Shown: piece after piece, positions 1 to 9,382 of the stretch | How positions within the stretch are numbered: position 1 is the first letter of the stretch | Layout: every line of letters starts with the position of its first letter | From: Enterococcus sp. 9D6_DIV0238 | GTDB lineage: Bacteria > Bacillota > Bacilli > Lactobacillales > Enterococcaceae | DNA: 64,000 nt | Assembly (NCBI RefSeq): GCF_002174455.2 | Contig: NZ_CP147246.1 | Location: 248,001-312,000 of the forward strand | Direction of reading: 5' to 3' | Made by a program: the position numbers and the translations under genes | The notes under the pieces: generated by a model | What the model saw: the letters and a program-made list of their open reading frames with translations, nothing else | What the model was told of the DNA's origin: nothing | Database searches by the model: none

Positions 1-429
<429 letters not shown>

Positions 430-441
430 GCGGTGATATAA

Positions 442-942
442 ATGAAAGGTATCATTTTAATAGGATTCATGGGGTCAGGAAAAACGACCGTCGGAAAATT
501 GTTAGCTGAAAAAACAGGAATGCAGCACGTCGATTTCGATGAACAGTTAGTTATCGAACTGGGAATGACGATTCAGGAGTATTTTGGCCTTTATGGAGAA
601 AAAGCCTTTAGAGATCAAGAAACAAAATTATTGAAACGTTATATCGATCATGAACAAATCATTTCTACTGGTGGCGGTATTGTTTTAAAGCCAGAAAACC
701 GCCAGTTATTGAAACAATTGGCGCCAGTCGTTTATCTAAAGACAGAACCAGAAACTTTTCTTTCCCGGTTAAAAGAAGATCAGGAAAATGTACGGCCTTT
801 GATCATATCAAAAACAGCGGAGGAAATCCAAGAAATCTTTGAACCACGGATTCCTTTTTATGAAGAAAGTGCAAGTCTGATCATTCCAACAAGTGATCGA
901 ACACCAGAAAGCATTGTTCAAGAGATTCTAGAAAAAATATAA
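442..942 (+). CDS. aroK: Shikimate kinase
   Basis: A 166-residue kinase that phosphorylates shikimate with ATP, the step before EPSP synthase. The P-loop GFMGSGKTT lies at residues 8-16, the shikimate-binding DFD at 31-33, the FRDQE segment with its substrate-contacting arginine near 58, and the glycine-rich STGGG near 77. Length is normal for the family. The start has an AGGCGGTGA ribosome site 5 bases upstream. It lies between aroA and pheA with gaps of 12 bases on each side, so it is surely co-transcribed with them. Confidence 0.96.
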   Translation: MKGIILIGFMGSGKTTVGKLLAEKTGMQHVDFDEQLVIELGMTIQEYFGLYGEKAFRDQETKLLKRYIDHEQIISTGGGIVLKPENRQLLKQLAPVVYLKTEPETFLSRLKEDQENVRPLIISKTAEEIQEIFEPRIPFYEESASLIIPTSDRTPESIVQEILEKI

Positions 943-954
943 GTAGGTGAGCAA

Positions 955-1803
955 ATGAGAGTGGGTTTTTTAGGACCAGAAGCTTCTTTTACACATAATG
1001 CAGCAAAAACAGCTTTTCCACAAGAAGAATTGGTTCCTTTTCATTCAATTCCAGCCTGTATCAAAGGGGTCGAATTTGGCGAAGTCGATCTTGGCGTTGT
1101 ACCAATCGAGAATACGATCGAGGGCTCTGTCAATACAACAGTAGATTATCTGTTTCATCAGACGACGATTCCAGTTGGCGGTGAAATCGTTCTGCCGATC
1201 TATCAACAATTTATGGTCGCTAAATCAAACCAACAAGATTGGCAGCAAACAACACGGATTTTGTCTCACCCGCAGGCATTAGCTCAATCACAAGAATTTA
1301 TTCGGATGTATTTTCCAAATGCTCGATTAGAAGCAACACCTTCAACCGCTTATGCTGCGAGTTTTGTGGCTGACCATCCGGAGCAAAAGATGGCGGCGAT
1401 CGCACCGAAAAAGTCTGCAGAAACATATGAACTTGCTGTTGTTGGGGAAAACATTCAAGATGTTGCAAGCAATCAGACACGTTTTTGGATCTTGGGTGCT
1501 GAAGATGTTCATCTGCCGTTGGCTATCGAAAACCAAAAGATGACTATTGCTGTGACGATGCCGAATAATATGCCAGGTGCGCTGCATAAAGCACTTTCCG
1601 TATTTAGTTGGCGAGAGATCGATCTGAGTAAAATCGAATCTAGACCTTTAAAAACAACCTTGGGGGAGTATTTCTTTCTTATCGATATCAATATCCAGCA
1701 ACCACGACCATTGATTGACTATGCACTTGAGGAACTGCGTTTAATGGGTGGAACGGTCAAAGTATTCGGTAACTATAATGTTCATTTGATAGAAGGTGTA
1801 TAA
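955..1803 (+). CDS. pheA: Prephenate dehydratase
   Basis: A 282-residue enzyme converting prephenate to phenylpyruvate for phenylalanine synthesis. It is the monofunctional Gram-positive type, without a chorismate mutase domain. The catalytic domain begins with FLGPEASFTH and contains the TRFW motif near residue 175. A C-terminal ACT domain (about 195-275) carries the ESRP motif near 226, which in this family binds phenylalanine for feedback inhibition. It is the last gene of the aroA-aroK-pheA run and is followed by a hairpin terminator. Confidence 0.96.
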   Translation: MRVGFLGPEASFTHNAAKTAFPQEELVPFHSIPACIKGVEFGEVDLGVVPIENTIEGSVNTTVDYLFHQTTIPVGGEIVLPIYQQFMVAKSNQQDWQQTTRILSHPQALAQSQEFIRMYFPNARLEATPSTAYAASFVADHPEQKMAAIAPKKSAETYELAVVGENIQDVASNQTRFWILGAEDVHLPLAIENQKMTIAVTMPNNMPGALHKALSVFSWREIDLSKIESRPLKTTLGEYFFLIDINIQQPRPLIDYALEELRLMGGTVKVFGNYNVHLIEGV

Positions 1804-1834
1804 AAGATCTGCAAAGGTCTTTTTATTTTTTTGT
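1803..1834 (+). terminator. Rho-independent terminator after pheA
   Basis: AAAAGATC pairs with GGTCTTTT (one G-U pair) around a 6-base loop, followed by a T-rich run. It ends the aromatic operon. Confidence 0.75.
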
Positions 1835-1917
1835 TAAAATTTTAACGAAGCATTAGGATTTTAGTGTAAAATAAGGTATGCTTGTTAGTGTTGTAATATT
1901 TAAGTGAGGTGGAAATG

Positions 1918-3045
1918 ATGAGCCGAGTGGATCGTTATAAACATATCCATGAAAAAGCAAAACCAATTGAAGAGAAAAAATCATTCAATCCAAGAAAAGA
2001 AAAAAATTCCAGTGATGAAGCATCCTACAAGGAGTCCGAGTCATTTAAAGAACCGGAAATAGAATCACGTTCAAATGAACCTATGGATCAACCGAATGAA
2101 AAGAAACGTTTTTTTAAAAAAGAAAAGTCGCCTAAAAAACCAAAAAAGAAAAAAAGGTTTAGTTGGCCGAAGAGAATTTTACTTGTATTGCTATTATTGA
2201 TCGTATTAGCTGTTGGCTTCTTTTTCAAAGGTAAGTCTTATGCTGAGAATGATACTTCTCTTCCCAAAGAAGAACTTGAAATATTTAATGGAGTGAAAAG
2301 CTCCAATGGTGCTCACAATATTTTGATTTTAGGAAGTGATACACGGGGAGAAGATAGCGGTCGTGCAGATACGATCATGGTTCTGCAGCTAGATGGACCT
2401 TCTAAAAAACCTAAGTTGGTTTCTTTCATGCGTGATACCTTTGTTGATATTCCAGGCTATGATGATAATAAAATCAATGCTTCTTACGCTTTAGGTGGTG
2501 CAGAGTTAGTTCGCCAAACCTTAGCTGAAAACTTTAATATCCAATGTAATTACTATGCAAAAGTCGATTTTCAATCATTTGAAAAAATCGTTGACTCGAT
2601 GTTCCCTAGCGGTGTCAAAATAGATGCAGAAAAAGATTTGAATTTAGATGGTGTCGATATTGCTAAAGGCAGTCAGAAGATGGACGGACATACGTTATTA
2701 CAATATTCACGCTTTAGAATGGATGAAGAAGGTGACTTTGGCCGAGTTCGTCGTCAACAACAAGTGATGACGGCAGTGATGGGACAGTTGAAAAATCCAT
2801 TAGCATTATTGCGTACACCAGAATCGCTTGGGCGTTTAGTAGGATATATGTCAACCGATGTTCCAACTAGTTTTATGATCAAAAATGGTCCGTCTCTTCT
2901 TTTAAAAGGCGGCAGCGGCATCGAAAGATTAACAGTTCCAGTGGAAAATTCTTGGCAGAACGTCGATTATGATTACGCTGGCAGCGTGCTTCAAATCGAT
3001 CCAGATATGAACCGTGCAGCTGTACAAAATTTTCTTGATCAATAA
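1918..3045 (+). CDS. LytR-CpsA-Psr (LCP) family wall-polymer ligase
   Basis: About 375 residues. LCP proteins transfer anionic polymers such as teichoic acid or rhamnopolysaccharide from lipid carriers to peptidoglycan on the outer face of the membrane. The N-terminal 80 or so residues are very lysine/glutamate rich and cytoplasmic, followed by one membrane helix (about 85-107) and an extracellular LCP domain starting at ILILGSDTR, with the conserved FMRDTFVDIPG and the arginines of FGRVRRQQQ. I chose ATG 1918: GTG 1909 lies inside the GAGGTGG ribosome site and ATG 1915 is only 2 bases from it. It may correspond to the gene called psr in E. faecalis annotation; I am not certain enough to give the symbol. 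Confidence 0.9.
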   Translation: MSRVDRYKHIHEKAKPIEEKKSFNPRKEKNSSDEASYKESESFKEPEIESRSNEPMDQPNEKKRFFKKEKSPKKPKKKKRFSWPKRILLVLLLLIVLAVGFFFKGKSYAENDTSLPKEELEIFNGVKSSNGAHNILILGSDTRGEDSGRADTIMVLQLDGPSKKPKLVSFMRDTFVDIPGYDDNKINASYALGGAELVRQTLAENFNIQCNYYAKVDFQSFEKIVDSMFPSGVKIDAEKDLNLDGVDIAKGSQKMDGHTLLQYSRFRMDEEGDFGRVRRQQQVMTAVMGQLKNPLALLRTPESLGRLVGYMSTDVPTSFMIKNGPSLLLKGGSGIERLTVPVENSWQNVDYDYAGSVLQIDPDMNRAAVQNFLDQ

Positions 3046-3120
3046 CTATTTTATTTAAATATCAGGTAATCTATGCTATATTTATAATATCGTGTAAAAT
3101 TAGTGAAACGAGGTTACAGA

Positions 3121-3969
3121 ATGAAAATCGCTATTGTGACAGATAGTACCGCTTATTTACCTGAGCGAATTAAGAATTCACCTGATTTGTTTGTAATACC
3201 GATCCCAGTCATTTTGGACGGTAAAATATATAACGAAGGAATCGACATTGAAGCAGATGAATATTACAGCTTATTGAATAGCAGTAAAGAATTCCCAACG
3301 ACGTCTCAGCCAGCTTTAGGAGAAGTCATCGATTTGTATGAAAAAATTGCAGAAAAAGGCTACGATACGATCATCAGTATTCATCTTTCTGCTGGAATTT
3401 CTGGTTTTGTCAATACATTGTTTTCTTTGACAGATGCAGTGAAAGGAATCACTCTTTATCCTTATGATTCTAAGATCACAAGTGTGCCGATGGGCCATAT
3501 GGTAGAGGTTGCACTTGATTTAGTCCAAGAAGGCGCAAGCCTAGAAGAGATCTTTGCACGATTGGATATTATTAGAGATAATACTTACGCTTATCTGATC
3601 GTTGATGATCTAAATAATCTAGTTCGTGGCGGACGTTTGACAAATGGAGCAGCACTGATTGCCGGTTTATTGAAAATCAAACCGATTTTGACCTTCGAAG
3701 AAGGGAAAATAGTCCTGTTTGAAAAAATCCGTTCGACTAAGAAAGCTTTTGCTCGAGCGGAAAAAATTATCGGTATGCGTGATAAAGAAATTGATCGTCC
3801 AGTAAAATTATATGTGATCCATGCAAATAATTTGGCAGTCGCTGAAGAAGAAAAAGCAAAGCTTGCAAAACAATATCCTGATGCAATTATTGAAATCGGT
3901 CATTTTGGTCCTGTTATTGGGACACATTTAGGTGAAAAAGCAATTGGTTTATGTATCTCAGCTCAATAA
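3121..3969 (+). CDS. DegV family fatty-acid-binding protein
   Basis: A 282-residue DegV protein; the family (including FakB) binds fatty acids and can present them to the kinase FakA for phosphorylation. Visible family features are the N-terminal IVTDSTAYLP with the phosphate-contacting serine/threonine, the TSQPALGE segment near residue 60, and FGPVIGTHLGEKAIG near the C-terminus. GTG 3103 is in frame, but the ribosome site CGAGG lies about 8 bases before ATG 3121, which I chose. A second DegV gene is at 61308-62150; the two proteins are clearly different, so they probably differ in fatty-acid preference. Confidence 0.92.
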   Translation: MKIAIVTDSTAYLPERIKNSPDLFVIPIPVILDGKIYNEGIDIEADEYYSLLNSSKEFPTTSQPALGEVIDLYEKIAEKGYDTIISIHLSAGISGFVNTLFSLTDAVKGITLYPYDSKITSVPMGHMVEVALDLVQEGASLEEIFARLDIIRDNTYAYLIVDDLNNLVRGGRLTNGAALIAGLLKIKPILTFEEGKIVLFEKIRSTKKAFARAEKIIGMRDKEIDRPVKLYVIHANNLAVAEEEKAKLAKQYPDAIIEIGHFGPVIGTHLGEKAIGLCISAQ

Positions 3970-3978
3970 TAATAGGTG

Positions 3979-4029
3979 ACATAGGATGAAGTAAGACGGA
4001 TCGATCGTTTTACTTTATCCTATGTTTTT
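3979..4029 (+). terminator. Terminator after degV-family gene
   Basis: Long stem: ACATAGGAT-AAGTAA (3979-3994) against TTACTT-ATCCTATGT (4010-4025), then TTTTT. Confidence 0.88.
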
Positions 4030-4158
4030 CATATAATTCAACAGATAATGAATAGTATGTTAAAATAGAAGACAGATCCTATTTTTTAATAAAAATAACG
4101 GTTCGATAGTCATTTTTCTTTAAAAGTAAGGTATACTTAAAGAAAAGGAGGCGAGTGG

Positions 4159-4350
4159 ATGAATCTAAATGAAGAGCGGTTACAGAAAGAAAAAATGAAG
4201 CAGGTTCAACTGCTCGCTGCATATTACCAGGTGATCAACCGTTTGCCCCTTGGAGACGAGAGAGACCAGATGATCCGCGATATACTCGCATGTAAAGATA
4301 GAATAAAAAAAATCAATCAAAAATTAACAGAATTAAATAATAAAGAATAG
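4159..4350 (+). CDS. Small conserved-looking protein of unknown function
   Basis: A 63-residue soluble, highly charged protein, mostly predicted helix, with no motif I recognise. It is likely to be real: a strong AAAAGGAGGCGAG ribosome site sits 5 bases before the ATG, a TATACT -10-like box lies at 4132-4137, and its reading frame has ordinary codon use. It is 40 bases before the membrane protein gene at 4391, so the two are probably co-transcribed. Function unknown. Confidence 0.65.
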   Translation: MNLNEERLQKEKMKQVQLLAAYYQVINRLPLGDERDQMIRDILACKDRIKKINQKLTELNNKE

Positions 4351-4390
4351 TCTCTGATGTAGGCGGTTATTCATCAAAAAGGAGCTTGAT

Positions 4391-4873
4391 TTGATTATCG
4401 ACTTTTTCACTGTAATACTTTTCATTTTTGTCGTACTTTTATACGTTTATTTGTTTTTAGTCAGAAAAAGTATTCTGATCAAAAGTGTGAAGAAAAAAAT
4501 TATTTATGTTCTTATCAGTATAGTCAGTTTGCTGATTTTATTTTTAGCTTTAAGTGTTGAACAAACTCTTGATCAGCGGATCCGCAGTTTTCTTGCGATT
4601 TTACTTGTCTTAAGCTTCTTATTAGATGCAAAAGGCTTTTCAGATGATCGCTTGATCTTAGGACCTTTTGACCGTAAAGGGGTAGAGTATCATGAGATCG
4701 ACAAGATGGCTTTGTTGTTAAAAGAAAAAGAAATTTGGTTGAATTATTTCAAAGATGACAGGAGAGGTCCGGTGTTGAAATTTTCTATTCCATTAGAAGA
4801 ATTGCTGACCTTTCTCTCTGGGCGATTGAATGAAGACGCAGAAATCAACATACTTGTTGATGAAAATCAATAA
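4391..4873 (+). CDS. Three-helix membrane protein of unknown function
   Basis: A 160-residue protein with three hydrophobic segments (about residues 3-23, 30-53 and 59-77), then an 80-residue hydrophilic tail containing GPFDRKGVEYHEIDKMALL. The alternating pattern of this tail resembles small membrane proteins with a PH-like cytoplasmic domain, which is inference. It starts at TTG 4391, 6 bases after GGAG at 4381, and no better start is available. It follows the 63-residue gene and is followed by a terminator. I do not recognise the family. Confidence 0.7.
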   Translation: MIIDFFTVILFIFVVLLYVYLFLVRKSILIKSVKKKIIYVLISIVSLLILFLALSVEQTLDQRIRSFLAILLVLSFLLDAKGFSDDRLILGPFDRKGVEYHEIDKMALLLKEKEIWLNYFKDDRRGPVLKFSIPLEELLTFLSGRLNEDAEINILVDENQ

Positions 4874-4886
4874 GTAATAGCCAAGT

Positions 4887-4935
4887 AAAGGTGAAATCGC
4901 GTATGCAATAAGGTACGTCGTTTTCACTTTTATTA
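4887..4935 (+). terminator. Terminator after 4391 gene
   Basis: AAAGGTGAAA and TTTCACTTTT pair, with an inner CG-CGTA/TACG-CG stem, followed by ATTAAATT. Confidence 0.75.
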
Positions 4936-5013
4936 AATTATTAAGAGAAAAGAGTAAAAGAACTTTCCTTTTCAAAATAATGATCAATTTTGATAGGTAT
5001 TTTCTCAACAGTT

Positions 5014-5022
5014 TGCTATAAT
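5014..5022 (+). promoter_or_regulatory. Extended -10 promoter for 5055 gene
   Basis: TGCTATAAT matches the extended -10 consensus TGnTATAAT. No good -35 is visible at 17 bases. It lies 33 bases before the GTG at 5055. Confidence 0.6.
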
Positions 5023-5054
5023 GTGTCAGAGAAATTCTGAAAGGAAGTATCATT

Positions 5055-5333
5055 GTGCATAAAGAAATAGAAGAGCGGCTTGCTGAATTACGTGAAAAGT
5101 ATAAAGCGTTGCCGCCAGAGAAAAAAGCAGAGCTGGAACGCCATATTAAAAAGAAAAATTTCCTGAACTATAAGAAGATTGAGCACATTAAATCTGATTT
5201 GCTTCGTTTGGAAGCTCGACGTGCACAACTGGAACTTTGTGATAGAGAAAAAGAACTAGGCTTGATTGAGAAAAAAATCAGCTGTAAAAAAGAGAAATTA
5301 CTTCGTTATTTAGGAAAACAAATCGATCAATAA
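5055..5333 (+). CDS. Small charged helical protein of unknown function
   Basis: A 92-residue protein made almost wholly of charged heptad-like sequence (over a third K/E/R), probably a coiled coil, with a repeated LxxLE pattern in the middle (LLRLEARRAQLELC). It starts at GTG 5055 with AAGGAAG about 7 bases upstream. A dedicated extended -10 promoter precedes it, and the next gene, an antiporter, follows 26 bases after its stop, so the two may form one transcript. I do not recognise a family; an accessory or regulatory role for the antiporter is only a guess from position. Confidence 0.65.
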   Translation: MHKEIEERLAELREKYKALPPEKKAELERHIKKKNFLNYKKIEHIKSDLLRLEARRAQLELCDREKELGLIEKKISCKKEKLLRYLGKQIDQ

Positions 5334-5359
5334 AACCATTAGTCAAAGGGGGATACAAG

Positions 5360-7414
5360 ATGGAGTTTGTCTATTTAATTATTGTATTTGCTTTTGCTAT
5401 TACTTTTTCTAATGTCTTTAACCGTATCTTTCCGATCATTCCGTTGCCGATCGTACAGATCATCGTGGGTGTACTGATCGGAATCACTGAGATCGGGCAT
5501 GAAATCGTATTTGAACCAGAAATATTTTTAGTAATGATCATTGCACCTTTGTTATTTCGAGAAGGTGAGAGAAATGATATTTCATCCACACTGAAAAATT
5601 TTAGTGTGATCTTGTTTTTAGCATTCTTCGGTGTGCTGATCACACTGATCAGTGTTGGCTGGGCCTTACATATAATTCTCCCAGCGTTGCCGATTGCAGC
5701 GTGTTTTGCTTTGGGAGCAGCTTTAGGACCTACGGATGCCGTGGCAGTTGGTTCATTATCAGGGAAAATTCAAATCCCGGAAAAAGCGATGCACATTCTT
5801 GAAGGTGAAGGACTGATCAATGACGCGTCCGGCGTTACTGCCTTTCAATTTGCATTGGCTGCGTTGCTTACAGGCTCTTTTTCTGCAGCAGATGCGGGAA
5901 TCATGTTGATTGTTTCCAGTATTGGCGGTGCTGTCGTTGGAGCAATTTTAGTGATGATCAAAAGACAAATAGTTATGATATTAGAAAAAGCATCAGCAAG
6001 AGATGTAACTGGGTATTTATTATTAGAATTATTACTGCCATTTTTAGCTTATATGGTGGCAGAATTGTTTAATGTTTCAGGAATTATTGCTGCGGTAGTC
6101 GCTGGGGTCATGCAAGCTGCGACTTTCAAAAAAGTATCGTTATTTGAAGCAGAACTTTCTAGTGTGTCTGAGACTACCTGGGGCACGATCACATTTACAT
6201 TGAATGCGTTAGTCTTTTTATTTCTTGGGATCGAGTTATCTCAAGTATTTTCACCGATTTGGAATAGCGAGACCTATTCAAACAGCTTTTTGATGCTGGT
6301 CATTTTACTTTTGAGTGTAACGTTATTTGTTGCGCGCTTCCTTTCGATCGTCTTGATTTATAGTGTAAAAAAAGGAATCAAAAATCTTTGGCAATCTATG
6401 AATGAAATGTTGATTTTAACGTTTGGCGGTGTAAAAGGAACGGTCAGTCTAGCCACTATTTTTATTTTACCGATCACGATCAATGGGCAAACGTTTGAAG
6501 AACGTTCCTTACTATTATTCATAACGGCCTGTGTCATTTTAGTTACACTAGTTGGGGGTATCTTAGTATTACCTTTTCTGACAGATTCAGAAGAAGTAGA
6601 GGAGATAAATCCTCAAGGAATCACCTTGTTGCAAGAAGTGATTGAAAAACTGAAAGTTATCAACAAAGAAGATCCGCATGTAGAAATGAATGTGGTCATT
6701 GAGAATTACCAAGACCGCTTAAAAGAACTGTATACCAGTCAACTACCTTCTGATCAGAAACAAGAAGTTCAGGAACTGCGGGCCTTGATCGTTTCTATTG
6801 AGCGTGATGGTTTGGAAGAAAGCTTTCGTCAAAAAGAAATTGGCGTTGACGGCTATCGCCTTTATGCCCGTCTGATTTCTAGAATGGAACGATCCATTGC
6901 GCGACAGCTTCTTTCAATTATTGGTTTTTGGCTGTTGTTCGTCCGGCAAATCGTTGCTTTTTTCGTTCATCCAAATTTTCTTTTTGCACGTAAAAATGAA
7001 GAAGACAGACGAGAGCTGCAATCAGAAGAATTAGAAAATGTCCGACAAGTTTTCTTACAAAATACGGAAGTTATTTTAAAGAGTTTGGATAATTTAAAAG
7101 GTGTCTATGACGATGAAATCATCCGTTTCTTCATTGATAGCCGCCTACAATTAGCACAGCGTTTAGAAGATGGAACATTTATCGATTCCTTTATTGTTCA
7201 TTCTCAATCAAATTATGTCAAAGAGCTATTGATTGGTTATCAAGAAGAACGAAAAGTGATCGATGAATATGAATTATGTGATAAGATATCTTCAATAGAA
7301 GCAAACGAGTTTAGAAAAAATGTTAATTTACTAGAATCGTATTCGATCAATGATGTTTCTAATACGATCCCATTTAGAAAGTTAGCGAAAAAATTAGAAA
7401 AAGAAGCTGAGTGA
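5360..7414 (+). CDS. CPA1-family Na+/H+ antiporter
   Basis: A 684-residue membrane transporter exchanging protons for Na+ (or K+) at the cytoplasmic membrane. The first 410 residues hold about 12 hydrophobic segments. GPTDAVAVGS lies near residue 123 and GEGLINDASG near 152, containing the Asn-Asp pair typical of electroneutral CPA1 exchangers. The remaining 270 residues are a hydrophilic cytoplasmic tail, interrupted by one hydrophobic patch near 517-537 (LLSIIGFWLLFVRQIVAFFV). The large tail matches Gram-positive NhaP/NhaK-like proteins, where it is thought to be regulatory. The gene's last codons form the left arm of its own terminator. Confidence 0.92.
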   Translation: MEFVYLIIVFAFAITFSNVFNRIFPIIPLPIVQIIVGVLIGITEIGHEIVFEPEIFLVMIIAPLLFREGERNDISSTLKNFSVILFLAFFGVLITLISVGWALHIILPALPIAACFALGAALGPTDAVAVGSLSGKIQIPEKAMHILEGEGLINDASGVTAFQFALAALLTGSFSAADAGIMLIVSSIGGAVVGAILVMIKRQIVMILEKASARDVTGYLLLELLLPFLAYMVAELFNVSGIIAAVVAGVMQAATFKKVSLFEAELSSVSETTWGTITFTLNALVFLFLGIELSQVFSPIWNSETYSNSFLMLVILLLSVTLFVARFLSIVLIYSVKKGIKNLWQSMNEMLILTFGGVKGTVSLATIFILPITINGQTFEERSLLLFITACVILVTLVGGILVLPFLTDSEEVEEINPQGITLLQEVIEKLKVINKEDPHVEMNVVIENYQDRLKELYTSQLPSDQKQEVQELRALIVSIERDGLEESFRQKEIGVDGYRLYARLISRMERSIARQLLSIIGFWLLFVRQIVAFFVHPNFLFARKNEEDRRELQSEELENVRQVFLQNTEVILKSLDNLKGVYDDEIIRFFIDSRLQLAQRLEDGTFIDSFIVHSQSNYVKELLIGYQEERKVIDEYELCDKISSIEANEFRKNVNLLESYSINDVSNTIPFRKLAKKLEKEAE

Positions 7415-7435
7415 GAAAACAAGCTTCTTTTTTTT
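7398..7435 (+). terminator. Terminator overlapping the antiporter stop codon
   Basis: AAAAAGAAGCT (7398-7408) pairs with AGCTTCTTTTT (7422-7432), followed by more T. The left arm is coding sequence. Confidence 0.82.
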
Positions 7436-7483
7436 GTTTATTTTTGATACAATAAGCAGGATGAAAAGGGTGTGAGCAAACAG

Positions 7484-9370
7484 ATGAAAGAATTAAAAGT
7501 GACAGAACTAACCAAAACATATGGGGAAAAAACATTATTTGATCATATATCCTTCCATATCCACGAAAAAAATCGTATTGGTTTAATTGGGACGAACGGA
7601 ACTGGTAAAACTACTTTGTTAAATATATTAGCTGGTAAAGATAGTGGAGATGGTGATGTTCAAGCAATTCAGCAACCAAATGATTATCAAATCGGCTACC
7701 TTTCTCAAGATCAGCTCTTTGATCCAGAATTGACAGTCGTGGATGCTATTTTCCAAGGAGAAACTCCGATTATTCAAGCGGTCAAGCGTTACGAGCTGGC
7801 ACTTATTGCTTTAGCAAAAGACGGCAGTAGTGAAGCTGCTCAAAGACAATATGCTCAGGCCGAAGAATTGATGAACAAAGAAGATGCTTGGACAGCAGAT
7901 ACAGATGCTAAAATCATTTTACAAAAATTGGGAATCGAAACACTTCATAAAAAAATTGGAGAATTATCCGGCGGTCAAAAAAAGCGTGTTAGTTTAGCAC
8001 AGGTATTGATCGAGTCACCAGATCTACTGATTTTGGATGAGCCGACCAATCACCTGGATTACGAAGCAATCAGCTGGCTTGAAAGCTTTTTGAATGGTTA
8101 TCGCGGATCCATCTTGATGGTGACACATGATCGTTATTTTCTCGATCGAGTAACCAATCGGATTTTTGAGCTGTCATTTGGACAATTATATGAATATAAA
8201 GGAAATTACGAAGCATATATTTTAGCTAAGGCTGAACGTGAGCGGATCGAAGTCGATCAAGAAGAAAAACGAAAACAACTGTATAAACAAGAGCTTGAGT
8301 GGATGCGCGCAGGAGTTCAGGCTCGCGGAACCAAACAACAAGCTAGACAAGATCGGTTTCATGATCTTAAGGAAAACTTGCATCAGGTCAATCAAAAAGG
8401 GCAATTAGAGATCGATATCGCTGGACAGCGGCTTGGGAAAAAAGTACTTGAAATAAAAGACGGAAATTATTCAATTGAACAGAAGGTTATTTTAAGGCAG
8501 TTTGACCTTCTAGTACAGGCAAAAGACCGCGTTGGGATCACAGGAAAAAATGGCGCAGGAAAATCAACTTTGTTAAATATCTTAGCTGGACGTCTACCTT
8601 TAGATAGTGGTCTCTATTCGATCGGTGAAACAGTGAGATTAGCATACTACACCCAACAAAATGAAGCCATGGACCCAAATCAGCGGATGATTGCGTATCT
8701 TCAAGAAGCTGCTGAACAGGTACAAAGAAATGACGGTAGCAGCATTGGAGTCGCTGAACTGCTTGAACAATTTCTTTTCCCGCGTTTTATGCATGGCACC
8801 ATCATAGGTAAGCTCTCCGGTGGAGAAAAGAGACGTTTGTATTTATTGAAGCTACTGATAGGACAGCCAAATGTTTTGCTGCTTGATGAACCGACAAATG
8901 ATTTAGATATCGACACATTGACAATTTTAGAAGATTATATTCGTACATTCAAAGGTGCAGTTATTGCCGTATCACATGACCGCTATTTTCTTGATAAAAC
9001 AATGGAAAAACTACTTGTCTTTGAAGGAGAAGGGCAGATAAGTACGTATTTTGGTTCGATGAGTGATTACTTGACACAAAATAAGGAATCTGCTAAAAAA
9101 ACAGTTAAATCTGAGCCGAAACAAGTTCAAGTGACCGAAAAAAAAGAAAAAGTAAAATTGACCTATATGGAACAAAAAGAATGGGCTACAATTGAAACTG
9201 AAATCAGTGAACTAGAAAATCGTTCAGCTCAACTTGGAGAAGAGATGAATCACCAAGGAGATGATTTCACAAAGCTTCAGCAGTTGCAGGCAGAATTGAC
9301 GTCTGTTGAACAACAATTGGAAGAAAAATTGGAACGTTGGGAATATTTGAGTGAATTTGCAGAAAATTAG
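7484..9370 (+). CDS. ABC-F family ATPase (YfmR/Uup-like ribosome factor)
   Basis: About 628 residues with two ABC ATPase domains and no membrane segments, the hallmark of ABC-F proteins, which act on the ribosome E site. First domain: Walker A GTNGTGKTT (about residues 36-44), signature LSGGQKKR and Walker B LLILDEPTNHLD. Second domain: GKNGAGKST, LSGGEKRR and LLLDEPTNDLD. A charged linker lies between them, and the C-terminal 80 residues are a coiled coil (Uup/YfmR type). GTG 7472 is an alternative start giving four more residues. It lacks obvious features of an antibiotic-resistance ABC-F; a housekeeping role is more likely. Confidence 0.9.
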   Translation: MKELKVTELTKTYGEKTLFDHISFHIHEKNRIGLIGTNGTGKTTLLNILAGKDSGDGDVQAIQQPNDYQIGYLSQDQLFDPELTVVDAIFQGETPIIQAVKRYELALIALAKDGSSEAAQRQYAQAEELMNKEDAWTADTDAKIILQKLGIETLHKKIGELSGGQKKRVSLAQVLIESPDLLILDEPTNHLDYEAISWLESFLNGYRGSILMVTHDRYFLDRVTNRIFELSFGQLYEYKGNYEAYILAKAERERIEVDQEEKRKQLYKQELEWMRAGVQARGTKQQARQDRFHDLKENLHQVNQKGQLEIDIAGQRLGKKVLEIKDGNYSIEQKVILRQFDLLVQAKDRVGITGKNGAGKSTLLNILAGRLPLDSGLYSIGETVRLAYYTQQNEAMDPNQRMIAYLQEAAEQVQRNDGSSIGVAELLEQFLFPRFMHGTIIGKLSGGEKRRLYLLKLLIGQPNVLLLDEPTNDLDIDTLTILEDYIRTFKGAVIAVSHDRYFLDKTMEKLLVFEGEGQISTYFGSMSDYLTQNKESAKKTVKSEPKQVQVTEKKEKVKLTYMEQKEWATIETEISELENRSAQLGEEMNHQGDDFTKLQQLQAELTSVEQQLEEKLERWEYLSEFAEN

Positions 9371-9382
9371 GAGGCAATAACG

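Noticed and set aside
7484..9370. ABC-F gene considered as an antibiotic-resistance determinant
   Set aside because: Short linker, Uup-type coiled C-terminus and core-genome context fit a housekeeping YfmR-like factor.
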